A stretch of 64,000 bases of DNA from the NCBI RefSeq assembly GCF_013149805.1, contig NZ_JABEZT010000003.1:577347-641346 (forward strand). Reading direction: 5' to 3'. A program made the position numbers and the translations under genes. Each line of letters opens with the position of its first letter. The stretch's first letter is position 1. The notes beneath the pieces were generated by a model. That model saw only the letters and a program-made list of their open reading frames with translations. It made no database searches and had not been told where the DNA came from. Shown one piece after another: positions 52,374-61,605 of the stretch. The stretch is from Isoptericola chiayiensis. GTDB lineage: Bacteria; Actinomycetota; Actinomycetes; Actinomycetales; Cellulomonadaceae.

Positions 52374-54167
52374 ATGACCACCCTGGACTCACCGAGTACC
52401 GAAATCCCGTACACCGCCGGCCCGCCCCCGACGCCCGGCACCACCATCCAGGGCGACCCGCAGGCCGCCGCTCGCCGTCGGGACGCGAACGCCGCCGCGC
52501 ACTCGCCGTCGCTCATGCTCGTCATGCTGCTGGCCACGCTCGGCGCCGTCGCCTACGCCGTCTTCCTGCTGAACCCCGACAACCGGGGCGACCTGCTGCC
52601 GTACACGCTCGTGGTCGTCGCCGAGTCGGTGCTGCTCGGCCTCGCGCTGCTGGCCATGTGGACGGTGCTGTCCTCGGGGTACAACCCGCGCGACTTCGCC
52701 TACCACCAGGCGCGCGAGCGCCTCTTCGACGCCCCGGAGATCCTGCGCGACGGCGCCACCGACGACCCGACCCGGTGGCGCATGTACCTGCACGACCGGC
52801 CCGTGACGGCGGACATCTTCATCACCACCTGCGGCGAGGACGTCGACACCATCGCGCGCACCGTCCGCGCCGCCGTGGCGGTGCACGGCGAGCACCGCAC
52901 CTGGGTGCTCGACGACGGACGCGACGACCAGGTGCGCGACCTCGCGGCCACGCTCGGGGCCCGGTACATCCGGCGCCTGTCCAGCGGCGGGCAGAAGGCC
53001 GGCAACGTCAACCACGCGCTGAGCATCGCCAAGGGCGAGCTGTTCGTGATCCTCGACGCCGACTTCGTGCCCCGGCCCGAGCTGCTCGTCGAGACGGTCC
53101 CGTTCTTTGTGCGCGACGACGTCGCGTTCGTCCAGTCGCCGCAGACGTACGGCAACATGAACTCCCTCATCTCGCGCGGCGCCGGCTACATGCAGGCGGT
53201 CTTCTACCGGTTCGTCCAGCCCGGCCGGAACCGCTTCAACGCGGCGTTCTGCGTCGGCACCAACGTGGTGTTCCGCCGCGAGGCGATCGACGACGTCGGC
53301 GGCATGTACACCGACTCCAAGTCGGAGGACGTGTGGACCTCGCTGCACCTGCACGAACGCGGCTGGCGCTCGACCTACATCCCCCAGACCCTCGCCGTCG
53401 GCGACACGCCGGAGACGATCGTCGCGTACGCCAAGCAGCAGCTGCGCTGGGCCACGGGCGGGTTCGAGATCCTCCTGCAGCACAACCCGTTGTCCCCGCG
53501 GCGCAACCTCACCGTGGACCAGCGGCTGCAGTACTTCGTGACCTCGACCCACTACCTGTCGGGCATCGCCCCGCTGCTGCTCCTGCTGGTCCCGCCGCTG
53601 CAGATCTACCTGGACCTGACCCCGATGCGGCTCGACGTGTCGGTCGGCACGTGGGCGCTGTACTACCTCGGGTTCTACGGGCTGCAGATCACCCTGGCGT
53701 TCTTCACGCTCGGCTCGTTCCGGTGGGAGGTCCTGCTGCTCGCGGCCGTGTCCTGGCCGATCTACGTCAAGGCGTTCTGGAACGCGCTCACGGGCAAGCA
53801 GCAGGCCTGGGCGGTCACCGGCCGGGTCGGGGGAGCGACGTCCCCGTTCGAGGTGATCGTCCCGCAGGTGCTGTGCTTCGTCTTCCTCCTGGTCACCTCC
53901 GTGGTGGGCCTCTGGAAGCACTGGGGCGACGACGGTCTGCCGGGCCTGTCCGTGGCCTGGAACGTCACCAACACCCTGATCCTGGGCGGGTTCGTCCTCA
54001 CCGCGGTCCGGGAGCACCGGGTCGCCATGCGTGAGCAGCGGGCCGCCCGCCGCCCCCAGGCACCTGCCCGCCCCGCGGCCGGCGACTCCCGTGCCGCCCG
54101 CCGCGACCGGAACACCCGCCGCGGCGACCGCCGTCGGACCACCGTCACCTCCGGAGGTGCCGCATGA
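52374..54167 (+). CDS. processive GT2 synthase, curdlan/cellulose-synthase-like
   Basis: A 597-residue membrane GT2 of the BcsA/CrdS type. Two N-terminal helices (about 48-100), then the catalytic domain: FITTCGEDVDTI near 145, VLDDGRDDQVR near 178, ILDADFVPRP near 228 (DxD), TYTDSKSEDVW near 310 and QQLRWATGG near 360 (QxxRW). Several C-terminal helices follow, then a basic tail of about 50 residues. No PilZ domain, so not c-di-GMP-gated through its own sequence. It should polymerise a beta-glucan from UDP-glucose and extrude it. The stop overlaps the next ATG. Confidence 0.9.
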   Translation: MTTLDSPSTEIPYTAGPPPTPGTTIQGDPQAAARRRDANAAAHSPSLMLVMLLATLGAVAYAVFLLNPDNRGDLLPYTLVVVAESVLLGLALLAMWTVLSSGYNPRDFAYHQARERLFDAPEILRDGATDDPTRWRMYLHDRPVTADIFITTCGEDVDTIARTVRAAVAVHGEHRTWVLDDGRDDQVRDLAATLGARYIRRLSSGGQKAGNVNHALSIAKGELFVILDADFVPRPELLVETVPFFVRDDVAFVQSPQTYGNMNSLISRGAGYMQAVFYRFVQPGRNRFNAAFCVGTNVVFRREAIDDVGGMYTDSKSEDVWTSLHLHERGWRSTYIPQTLAVGDTPETIVAYAKQQLRWATGGFEILLQHNPLSPRRNLTVDQRLQYFVTSTHYLSGIAPLLLLLVPPLQIYLDLTPMRLDVSVGTWALYYLGFYGLQITLAFFTLGSFRWEVLLLAAVSWPIYVKAFWNALTGKQQAWAVTGRVGGATSPFEVIVPQVLCFVFLLVTSVVGLWKHWGDDGLPGLSVAWNVTNTLILGGFVLTAVREHRVAMREQRAARRPQAPARPAAGDSRAARRDRNTRRGDRRRTTVTSGGAA

Positions 54168-54895
54168 CCTGGACCACCCGCCTCAAGCTCGCGGTCGGCG
54201 TCGTCGTCATCCTGGCGCTGTGCGCCACCCTCACGCTGGTCCTGAACCGTCGCATGAGCCAGGCCGTCTCCGCGCAGGCGACGATCGTGGCCGAGGAGAT
54301 CTCCGTCGGCACCGACTACGCCGGCACCGTCGTGGAGACGTTTGTCGAGGAGGGTGACGTCGTCGCCGAGGGCGACCCCGTGTTCACGCTGCGCAGCCTC
54401 GTGCTCGCCCACGACCTGTCGATCGGCATGGTCTCGCGCAAGGCCGCCACCTACGAAGTGACCGACGAGGGCGAGATGACCATCACGGCTCCGGACGACG
54501 GCGTCGTCTCGGCGGTCGACGCCGCGCCCGGCGGGTTCGTGCAGTCCGGCACCGTGCTGGCCACGCTGCAGCGCCACGGCACGATCTCCGTCGACGCGCG
54601 CCTGCTCCTCGACCCCGCCGACTTCGCGCGGATCGAGGAGGGCTCCTACGCGCGCATCGTCCTGCCCGACCAGACCGAGCTGCCCGGGGAGGTCGAGTCG
54701 CTCGCCGTGCAGTCGACGCGCAACGACGCCGAGGCCACCCTGACGATCACCAGCGCCGCCCTGGCGCAGCAGGCCGGGGAGGGCATCGTGCTGCCCGGCA
54801 CCCCCGTGCAGGCCAGCGTCGAGCTGCGCGACGACGGACCGCTCGCCGGCCCGGACCTCGCGTTCCAGCGCTTCCTGACCAGGATCGGTCTGTGA
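54164..54895 (+). CDS. HlyD-like membrane-anchored biotinyl/lipoyl-domain protein
   Basis: A 243-residue protein with an N-terminal membrane helix (about 8-28), then a lipoyl-like half-motif (VVETFVEEGDVVAEGDPVFTL near 55 and ITAPDDGVVSAVDAAPGGFV near 105) and a beta-barrel, the layout of membrane-fusion proteins. In this operon it could guide the polymer through the wall, as AlgK/Alg44-type proteins do. ATG overlaps the synthase stop (ATGA). Confidence 0.8.
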   Translation: MTWTTRLKLAVGVVVILALCATLTLVLNRRMSQAVSAQATIVAEEISVGTDYAGTVVETFVEEGDVVAEGDPVFTLRSLVLAHDLSIGMVSRKAATYEVTDEGEMTITAPDDGVVSAVDAAPGGFVQSGTVLATLQRHGTISVDARLLLDPADFARIEEGSYARIVLPDQTELPGEVESLAVQSTRNDAEATLTITSAALAQQAGEGIVLPGTPVQASVELRDDGPLAGPDLAFQRFLTRIGL

Positions 54896-57018
54896 GGACG
54901 CGTCCGTTCGCCGCCGTGGTGGCGGCCGGTGCGCTCCTCGCCGGGTGCACGACGGCGCAGGCCCCGGCCGGCCCGACGTCCTCCGGCGTCGAGGTGGTCG
55001 AGGCCGCCGCCCCCGCCGTCGACCCGACGGTGCTGCCCGCCGCGGAGGGCCCCGACGTCGCGATGCGGCTCGCCGACGACCTGCCGCCCCCCACCAACCG
55101 CTGGTTCTCCGGTCTCGTCTTCGGCGACGAGTCCCAGCCCGTCTTCCCGCTGCCGCTCGCCGTCGACGTCACCGCCTCCGGGTTCGCCTACGGGCTGCCC
55201 GACGTCCGCGCCGACGGCACGCTCGTGGCCGGGCCGTTCGTCCCCCAGGTGGCCGTCGACCTGCGCGAACCCGTCACCGGGCAGGTCAGCGGGTACGACG
55301 CCGCGACCGTCAGCGTCGACCTGGTCGCCGGCGACGGCACCGTGCTCGGCGAGCTCCGCCTGACCCGCGGGTCGCCCGTCCTGCACTACACCGCCAGCCG
55401 CGACCAGGACGTCCGCCTCAGCCAGACCTTCGCCGCGGCCGGCGACCTGCCCGACGACGTCGCCGCCGCGGACGTCGACGGCCGCCGGCACGTGCTGGTC
55501 GGCTCCGACGGGCTCGACGTCACCGCGGCGCTGGCCGGCGACGGTGGCACGATCTCGCTGTCCGCCGGCGACGCCGTGTCCTGGCTGGTCGAGCCCGACA
55601 CCGAGGACGGCGACACCGAGGACGGCGACGCCGGGACGACGGCGCTCGCGGACCTGGTCGAGGCCGTCCGCGACCCGGTGGTGGCCTCGCAGGCCGACTA
55701 CGCGACCGGCGACGGGCAGGTGACCACCGCGGTGCGCTACGAGACAGCGGGCGGCGGGGACGCCGTCCTCGTGCGTTTCCCGCACCAGGCCGAGGCCGCC
55801 GACGAGGCCGCGTGCGGACTGGGCACGTACGCGACGGTGCTCGGCACGGCCGAGCTGTGCCTCGGCGACGAGATCGCCTGGCACTCGCCCGCGCGGCAGC
55901 CCGTGCTCGGCCTGGACCTGTCCGGCCTGTCCACGGAGCAGCGCGACGAGCTGGCCGACCAGGTGCGCGCCGATGTCGAGGCGGCGCTGGCCGAGACGCG
56001 GCCCGCCGACACGTACTTCGGCGGCAAGGCGCTGGCCCGCGACGCGAACCTGTGGATGCTGGCGCTCGACCTCGGCCTGGAGGACGAGGCGGCGAGCCTG
56101 CACGACAGCGTCGTCGCCGACCTGCGCACCTGGGCCGAGCCCGACGGGTGCACGACCCGGCCCGAACGCTGCTTCACCTGGGACCCGACCCTGCGGACCG
56201 TCGTCGGGCAGGCCGTGTCCTTCGGCAGCGACGAGGGCAACGACCACCACTTCCACTACGGCTACTTCCTGTACGCCGCCGGCGTGCTGGCGGCCGACGA
56301 CGCCGCGCTGGCCGAGGAGGTCGCCCCGGTGATCGACCTGCTGGCCGCGGACGTCGCCGCCGCCGCGGAGGTGGACGCCGGCGACGGCGCCCCGATGCCG
56401 GCGCTGCGGGTGCTCGACGTCGTCATGGGGCACTCGTGGGCGTCCGGCCCCTCGCCGTTCGCCGACGGCAACAACCAGGAGTCCGCCTCCGAGGCGGTGG
56501 CGGCCTGGCACGGCCTGGCCCTGTGGGCCGACGCGAGCGGCGACGACGCGTTGTCGCAGCAGGCCCGCTGGATGCTGTCGCTGGAGGCCGACTCCGCGCG
56601 GGCCTACTGGACCGACTTCGACCGCGACGACCCGGTCGCCGAGGGCCTCGAGGCGTCGGTCACGTCCCTGGTGTGGGACGGCAAGCGGGAACGGGCGACG
56701 TGGTTCTCTGCCGAGCAGAGCGCCGCCCTGGGGATCCTCGTCCTCCCGGTGACCGGGGTGTCCACCTACCTCGGCGACGACCCCGACCGCGTACGGGCCA
56801 ACCTCGCCGAGGCGCTCGGCACCGACGACCTGTGGTCCGAGGCCGACACGTGGGACGTCATGTTCGGCGACCAGCTGCTGATGTACGCCGGGCTGCTCGG
56901 CCCGCAGGACGCCGAGGCGGCGCTGGAGGTCGCCCGGGACCTGCCCGACGAGCGGGTCGACGACGGGTCCACCCGCTCGTGGCTGCTGGCCTGGCTGATG
57001 ACGCGCGCCGCGGCGTAG
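54892..57018 (+). CDS. GH81 endo-beta-1,3-glucanase lipoprotein
   Basis: A 708-residue lipoprotein: signal ending LLAGC (lipobox Cys at residue 19) for membrane anchoring. GH81 hallmarks are PPTNRWFSGLVF near 65, ADTYFGGKALARDANL near 370, NDHHFHYGYFLYAAGVLA near 445, and MGHSWASGPSPFADGNNQES near 510 with the catalytic Glu, followed by WFSAEQSAALGI near 605. GH81 enzymes cut beta-1,3-glucans, so this gene predicts the polymer made by the linked synthase. GTG overlaps the HlyD-like stop (GTGA). Confidence 0.93.
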   Translation: MRTRPFAAVVAAGALLAGCTTAQAPAGPTSSGVEVVEAAAPAVDPTVLPAAEGPDVAMRLADDLPPPTNRWFSGLVFGDESQPVFPLPLAVDVTASGFAYGLPDVRADGTLVAGPFVPQVAVDLREPVTGQVSGYDAATVSVDLVAGDGTVLGELRLTRGSPVLHYTASRDQDVRLSQTFAAAGDLPDDVAAADVDGRRHVLVGSDGLDVTAALAGDGGTISLSAGDAVSWLVEPDTEDGDTEDGDAGTTALADLVEAVRDPVVASQADYATGDGQVTTAVRYETAGGGDAVLVRFPHQAEAADEAACGLGTYATVLGTAELCLGDEIAWHSPARQPVLGLDLSGLSTEQRDELADQVRADVEAALAETRPADTYFGGKALARDANLWMLALDLGLEDEAASLHDSVVADLRTWAEPDGCTTRPERCFTWDPTLRTVVGQAVSFGSDEGNDHHFHYGYFLYAAGVLAADDAALAEEVAPVIDLLAADVAAAAEVDAGDGAPMPALRVLDVVMGHSWASGPSPFADGNNQESASEAVAAWHGLALWADASGDDALSQQARWMLSLEADSARAYWTDFDRDDPVAEGLEASVTSLVWDGKRERATWFSAEQSAALGILVLPVTGVSTYLGDDPDRVRANLAEALGTDDLWSEADTWDVMFGDQLLMYAGLLGPQDAEAALEVARDLPDERVDDGSTRSWLLAWLMTRAAA

Positions 57019-57109
57019 GCCACGGGCTCCCTGGGGGAGGACCGGACCCGCCCGGTGCCCGGCGGTTAGGGTTGGCCTGCCTTCACCACCCCTTCACGGA
57101 CGGAGCACC

Positions 57110-58378
57110 ATGCAGCTCGGTTGGACCACGCACGGCGACGGCGCGCACGTCGCGCCCGGTGAGGTCGTCGCGCCCGGCGAGCGGCTGAGCTGGCCGCGCA
57201 CGATCGGCATCGGGCTCCAGCACGTCGTCGCGATGTTCGGCGCCACGTTCCTGGTGCCGATCCTCACCGGGTTCTCGCCGTCGACCACCCTGTTCTTCTC
57301 CGCGATCGGCACCATCGGGTTCCTGCTGATCACCGGCAACCGGCTGCCCAGCTACCTGGGTTCCAGCTTCGCGTTCATCGCCCCGATCGGGGCGGCCACC
57401 GCCTCGCACGGTCAGGCGGCCGCGATCGGCGGGATCCTGTTCACGGGTCTGCTGCTGGTGGGCGTCGGCGTGCTGGTGCACTACGCCGGGGCGCGGTGGA
57501 TCGACGTCGTCATGCCGCCGGTCGTCACCGGCGTGATCGTGGCGCTCATCGGGCTCAACCTCGCGCCCGCCGCCTGGGACAACTTCAACCAGGCGCCGGT
57601 CACGGCCATGGTCACGCTCGTGGCCGTGGTGCTGATCTCGGTGCTGTTCCGCGGGATCCTGGGGCGCCTGTCCATCCTGGTCGGCGTGCTGATCGGGTAC
57701 GCGTTCGCCGCCGTGCGCGGCGAGATCGACTTCACCCGGGTCGAGGAGGCCGGCTGGTTCGGTCCGCCGCAGCTCACCGCCCCGAGCTTCGAGCCCGGTG
57801 TCCTCGGGCTGTTCCTGCCGGTCGTGTTCGTGCTGATCGCGGAGAACGTCGGGCACGTGAAGTCGGTGGCCGCGATGACCGGCCAGGACCTCGACCCCCT
57901 GATGGGCCGGGCGCTGCTCGCCGACGGCGTGGCCACCACCCTGGCGGGCACCGGCGGCGGGTCCGGCACCACCACGTACGCCGAGAACATCGGCGTCATG
58001 GCGGCCACCAAGGTGTACTCCACGGCCGCCTACTGGGTGGCCGGCGTCGCGGCGCTGCTGCTGTCCTTCTCGCCCAAGTTCGGCGAGGTCGTCGCGACCG
58101 TCCCGGTCGGCGTCCTCGGCGGGGTCACCACGGTGCTGTACGGCATGATCGGCGTGCTCGGCTTCCGCATCTGGGTGCAGAACCGCGTGGACTTCGCCGA
58201 CCCGGTCAACCTCACCGTCGCGGCCGTGCCGCTGGTGGTGGCCGTGGCGAACTACAAGTGGGTCGTCGGCGGGCTAACGTTCGAGGGCATCGCGCTGGGC
58301 ACGGCGTCCGCCCTGGTCCTGTACCACGGGATGCGCGCGATCGGCCGGTGGCGGGGGACCGTCCCGCAGGAGCGCTGA
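57110..58378 (+). CDS. uracil/xanthine permease (nucleobase:cation symporter-2)
   Basis: A 422-residue transporter with about 12-14 membrane segments. Family signature QHVVAMFGATFLVPILTG near residue 38, LPSYLGSSFAFIAPI near 78, VLIAENVGHVKSVAAMTG near 240 (substrate-site Glu), and GGGSGTTTYAENIGVMAATKVYS near 285. UraA-type proteins import uracil with H+. A TAGGGT (57067-57072) is a plausible -10. Single gene. Confidence 0.92.
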   Translation: MQLGWTTHGDGAHVAPGEVVAPGERLSWPRTIGIGLQHVVAMFGATFLVPILTGFSPSTTLFFSAIGTIGFLLITGNRLPSYLGSSFAFIAPIGAATASHGQAAAIGGILFTGLLLVGVGVLVHYAGARWIDVVMPPVVTGVIVALIGLNLAPAAWDNFNQAPVTAMVTLVAVVLISVLFRGILGRLSILVGVLIGYAFAAVRGEIDFTRVEEAGWFGPPQLTAPSFEPGVLGLFLPVVFVLIAENVGHVKSVAAMTGQDLDPLMGRALLADGVATTLAGTGGGSGTTTYAENIGVMAATKVYSTAAYWVAGVAALLLSFSPKFGEVVATVPVGVLGGVTTVLYGMIGVLGFRIWVQNRVDFADPVNLTVAAVPLVVAVANYKWVVGGLTFEGIALGTASALVLYHGMRAIGRWRGTVPQER

Positions 58379-58390
58379 GCTCGGGGCACC

Positions 58391-59068
58391 TCAGGCGTCC
58401 TGGGCGTCATCCTCGGCGGACTCCGGCCCGTCGCCCTCGCCGAACTCGCGCGGCACGGGCGTGAGCTCGCCGACGGGCACGCAGTCCTCCATGTCCGTCA
58501 TGGGTTCGCCCGCGGCGAGCTGGACCTGGTCGACGGGCAGCGGCTCGGTGTAGTCCTCGCCGACCACGAGGTCGATGATGCGCCCGGGCCGGTCGTCGAG
58601 CACGAGGCGCACCGAGGGGAACTGCGCGGCGAGCGTGTACGCCTGCCGGACGGCGCCGGATCCGTAGCGGATCTCCGAGGGCCCCTCGACGAGGCGGGAG
58701 AAGTCCCCGGTGTCGCGGATGTCGAAGCCGCGGGCGGCCAGCACGTCCGCGTTGGCGCCGGCGATCGCGAAGCTGTAGTCGGCCGCGTTGTAGACCCGGA
58801 CGCGGACGTCGTCGTAGGCCAGCGGCGGGGCGCCGTCGGGCCAGTTGTCGTTCTGCGGGACGCACGGCGGCGGCATCGAGTCGGCGTTGCCGCCGGGGGT
58901 CTGGATGGGCTCGTCGAACGGGGAGTCGATCGTGCCGGTGTAGACGGCGAGCGCCCCCAGGCCCATGAGCACCATGAACGCGATGAGGAGCCCGAAGACC
59001 ACGGCCTGTCGTTCGTGCTTGCGTCGCCGGCGGGCGACGCGGGCCGGATCCTGGGCTGGTGAAGTCAC
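58391..59068 (-). CDS. LytR C-terminal-domain (LytR_C) membrane protein
   Basis: A 225-residue protein with a basic N-terminus, one membrane helix (about 22-45), an extracytoplasmic region and a LytR_C domain (about 85-190: VRVRVYNAADYSFAIAGANADVLAARGF, in two parts here; EIRYGSGAVRQAYTLAAQFP). LytR_C domains are accessory modules of cell-wall phosphotransferases; this one lacks the catalytic LCP domain, so it probably binds a wall component. Confidence 0.87.
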   Translation of the reverse strand: MTSPAQDPARVARRRRKHERQAVVFGLLIAFMVLMGLGALAVYTGTIDSPFDEPIQTPGGNADSMPPPCVPQNDNWPDGAPPLAYDDVRVRVYNAADYSFAIAGANADVLAARGFDIRDTGDFSRLVEGPSEIRYGSGAVRQAYTLAAQFPSVRLVLDDRPGRIIDLVVGEDYTEPLPVDQVQLAAGEPMTDMEDCVPVGELTPVPREFGEGDGPESAEDDAQDA

Positions 59069-59105
59069 GCGACGAAACTACCTGAGAATCTTCGGACTGC
59101 TCGGA

Positions 59106-59411
59106 TCAACCCACGGTGAGGACCCGGGCGTGCAGGATCGGGCGCTGGTGCAGGGCGGCCCGCACCGCACGGTGCAGACCGTCCTCCAGGTAGAGGACGC
59201 CCCGGTACTCGACCACGTGGGCGAAGAGGTCGCCGAAGAACGTCGAGTCGTCGGCCAGCAGGGTGTCGAGGTCGAGGTTGCGCTTGGTCGTGACGAGCTC
59301 GTCGAGGCGGACCTGCCGGGGCGGGACGTCGGACCAGTCCTGGCTGCTCTCGCGTCCATGATCCGGATAGGGGCGCCCGTCGCCCACGGCCTTGAAGATC
59401 ATGCGGCTCAT
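59106..59411 (-). CDS. conserved actinobacterial small protein, ParB/antitoxin-like
   Basis: A 101-residue protein with KAVGDGRPYPDHG at the start, PPRQVRLDELVTTKRNLDLDTLL near 30, and GVLYLEDGLHRAVRAALHQR near 70. The last segment resembles a ParB/Srx-type fold. The gene is widely kept next to LytR_C genes in Actinobacteria and sometimes named a VapB-type antitoxin, but there is no toxin here. The role is unknown. Confidence 0.7.
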   Translation of the reverse strand: MSRMIFKAVGDGRPYPDHGRESSQDWSDVPPRQVRLDELVTTKRNLDLDTLLADDSTFFGDLFAHVVEYRGVLYLEDGLHRAVRAALHQRPILHARVLTVG

Positions 59412-59485
59412 CGTAGGGGTAGGACGTGACGGTCCTGGGACGTCCGCACCATGTTTCGGTCACGATGCCATGACGATTCCTTGAC

Positions 59486-61285
59486 CTATTCCTCGGTGTG
59501 GCCCAGGTCCGGCGCCGGGGCGAGACCCACGGTGGCGCGGTCCGCCCCGTGCAGCTCGAGGACGACGACCTCGTTCTCACCGTCCCGGACCACCGGCCCC
59601 GGGACGTACAGGGTGCGCGCGGGCCCCGCCGCGCGGTGCCGGCCCAGGCAGAAGCCGTTGACCCAGACGACGCCGGCCGTCCAGCCGTCGGCGCGCAGGA
59701 ACAGGTCCGTCCCCGCGCGGCCGTCGAAGGTGCCGAGCGCGAGCACCGGGCCCGCCAGCGGGGACGACGGCGGTACGGCCGCCCGGGGCGCGGCACGCAG
59801 CGCCGTGGTCACCTCGGACGACAGCGTGTCGCCGTCGTCGAACCGCAGCGGGCGCGCGGACCAGCCCGTCAGTTCGCCAAGTGCGGTGCGCACCGGCGCG
59901 ACCAGGCCGTGCGGCTCGCCGATCCGTGGGCCGTAGTTCACGCGCCCGGTGTCCTCGACGAGAACGGTCAGCTCGCCGTCGCGCGCCGGCAGCGCGACCG
60001 CCCGCTGGTGCGTGGTGCGGTCCAGGTGCCCGACGGGCTCGCCGTCGACCATCACCAGGGCGCGGTCGCGGACGTCGCCGACCGTCAGGACGGCGTCGCC
60101 GGCGGAGATCTGCGTGCGGTAGAGGACGAACCCGTCCCAGACGCCCAGGTCGTCGTGCGTGGGTGCGGGGCCGTCGACGGAGTGCTCGGTGCCCAGCGCG
60201 TCCAGGAGGTCGGTGAGCGGCACCCGACGGTCCAGCGCCACCGTGCCCGTCGGCGCCGGGGGAGCGGCACCGGGGACCTCGTCCGGCACGGCGGCGTGGC
60301 GCGCGACGACCTCGCGCATCGCGTGGAACTTCGGCGTCGGGGCGCCGTGCTCGGCCAGCGGCGCGTCGTAGTCGTAGGAGGTGGTGACGGGCCGGTAGAC
60401 GCCCTTGTCGTTGGCGCCCGAGGTGCGCCCGAAGTTCGTGCCCCCGTGGAACATGTACAGGTTCACCGAGGCGCCGGCGCCCAGGAGGGTGTCCAGCTCG
60501 CGGGCCGTGTCCGCGGCGGGCGTGGTGTGGTGGTGCCCGCCGACGCTGTCGAACCAGCCGTTCCAGAACTCCATGCACATCAGCGGGCCGGTGGGCTGGT
60601 GGCGGCGCAGGACGGCGAGGCGCTCGCGGGCCCGGGAACCGAAGTTGGCCGTGGTCAGCAGCTCGGGCAGGCTGCCCCGGCCCAGGTGCTCGTCGTTGGC
60701 CTGGTCGGACGTGAAGAGCGGCACCTCGAGGTCGCGCTCGCGCAGCAGGGCGGCCAGGGTGCGCAGGTAGGCCCGTCGCGTCTCGACGGGGTCGTCGCCG
60801 TAGGCGCCGTACTCGTTCTCCACCTGCATCATGAGCACGGGGCCGCCGCGGGTGACCTGGCGGGGCGCGACGATCCGCGCCACGGCGGTGTAGTAGTCGG
60901 CGATGGCCTCGAGGAACCGGGGCTCGGCGCGGCGGACGCCGACGCGCGGGTCGGTGAACAGCCAGGCGGGCAGGCCGCCGCCGGTCCACTCGGCGCAGAT
61001 GTAGGGCCCGGGGCGCACGATCGCGTGCAGGCCCTCGGCGGCGACGAGGTCGAGGAACCGCCCGAGGTCGCGGCGCCCGTCGGTGCGGAACGTGCCGGGT
61101 GCGGGGGAGTGCAGGTTCCACGCCACGTAGGTCTCGACGGTGTTGAGACCCATGAGCCGGGCCTTGCGGATCCGGTCCGCCCACTGGTCCGGGTGGACGC
61201 GGAAGTAGTGCAGGGCGCCGCTGATGACCTGGTGCGGGCGGCCGTCGAGCAGGAAGTCTTCGTCGCCGGTGTCGAAGCGTGGCAT
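59486..61285 (-). CDS. GH35 beta-galactosidase
   Basis: A 599-residue glycoside hydrolase: ISGALHYFRVHPDQWADRI near residue 20, PGPYICAEWTGGGLPAWL near 95, MQVENEYGAYGDD near 155 (acid/base Glu), and CMEFWNGWFDSVGG near 235 (nucleophile Glu), then C-terminal beta domains. No signal peptide, so it should act on imported galactosides. A LacI-type operator candidate overlaps the start codon. Length and motifs are normal for GH35. Confidence 0.94.
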   Translation of the reverse strand: MPRFDTGDEDFLLDGRPHQVISGALHYFRVHPDQWADRIRKARLMGLNTVETYVAWNLHSPAPGTFRTDGRRDLGRFLDLVAAEGLHAIVRPGPYICAEWTGGGLPAWLFTDPRVGVRRAEPRFLEAIADYYTAVARIVAPRQVTRGGPVLMMQVENEYGAYGDDPVETRRAYLRTLAALLRERDLEVPLFTSDQANDEHLGRGSLPELLTTANFGSRARERLAVLRRHQPTGPLMCMEFWNGWFDSVGGHHHTTPAADTARELDTLLGAGASVNLYMFHGGTNFGRTSGANDKGVYRPVTTSYDYDAPLAEHGAPTPKFHAMREVVARHAAVPDEVPGAAPPAPTGTVALDRRVPLTDLLDALGTEHSVDGPAPTHDDLGVWDGFVLYRTQISAGDAVLTVGDVRDRALVMVDGEPVGHLDRTTHQRAVALPARDGELTVLVEDTGRVNYGPRIGEPHGLVAPVRTALGELTGWSARPLRFDDGDTLSSEVTTALRAAPRAAVPPSSPLAGPVLALGTFDGRAGTDLFLRADGWTAGVVWVNGFCLGRHRAAGPARTLYVPGPVVRDGENEVVVLELHGADRATVGLAPAPDLGHTEE

Positions 61286-61296
61286 GAACCGATTCA
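61285..61296 (-). promoter_or_regulatory. LacI-like operator over the GH35 start codon
   Basis: TGAACCGATTCA is a near-perfect 12-bp palindrome of the TGAA(T/C)CG(A/G)TTCA type used by LacI-family repressors. It overlaps the ATG, so binding would block translation start or transcription. The responsible regulator is not in view. Confidence 0.45.
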
Positions 61297-61319
61297 AGCA
61301 TGCTGGACCGGGGAACGAC

Positions 61320-61352
61320 GAAGGGCCCTGCACCGGTGGTGCAGGGCCCTTC
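61320..61352 (-). terminator. hairpin downstream of tRNA-Ser
   Basis: A 15-bp perfect stem (GAAGGGCCCTGCACC with its complement) and 3-base loop, 8 bases past the tRNA 3' end on the minus strand, fits an intrinsic terminator for the tRNA. Confidence 0.7.
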
Positions 61353-61360
61353 GGGCCGTG

Positions 61361-61445
61361 CGGAGGATGGGGGATTCGAACCCCCGAGGGCGTGAACCCA
61401 ACACGCTTTCCAAGCGTGCGCCATAGGCCGCTAGGCGAATCCTCC
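61361..61445 (-). tRNA. tRNA-Ser(GGA)
   Basis: The minus strand begins GGAGGATTCGCCTAGCGG and ends ATCCTCCG, giving a 7-bp acceptor stem with G discriminator. The anticodon stem/loop CACGC-TTGGAAA-GCGTG has anticodon GGA (UCC/UCU serine codons), followed by the long variable arm typical of tRNA-Ser and a GGTTCGAATCC T-arm. The CCA end is not encoded. Confidence 0.95.
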
Positions 61446-61569
61446 TCGTGGTGCTGCCTGAGGTCTCCGGTGTGCACACTGGCGCAGGCAACCCCAGCAG
61501 AATAGCGGACGAGGTGCCCGGGGGCCGAATCGGCCCGGTGTGAGGTGCGCGACGGCGGTCGCGACGGGT

Positions 61570-61599
61570 TTCGGAGCACCGCCCGGTCTCCGTTAGGGT
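61570..61599 (+). promoter_or_regulatory. promoter of the SRP RNA gene
   Basis: TTCGGA (61570-61575) and TAGGGT (61594-61599) are spaced 18 bp and end 6-7 bases before the RNA's predicted 5' end. Confidence 0.55.
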
Positions 61600-61605
61600 A
61601 GGGGG

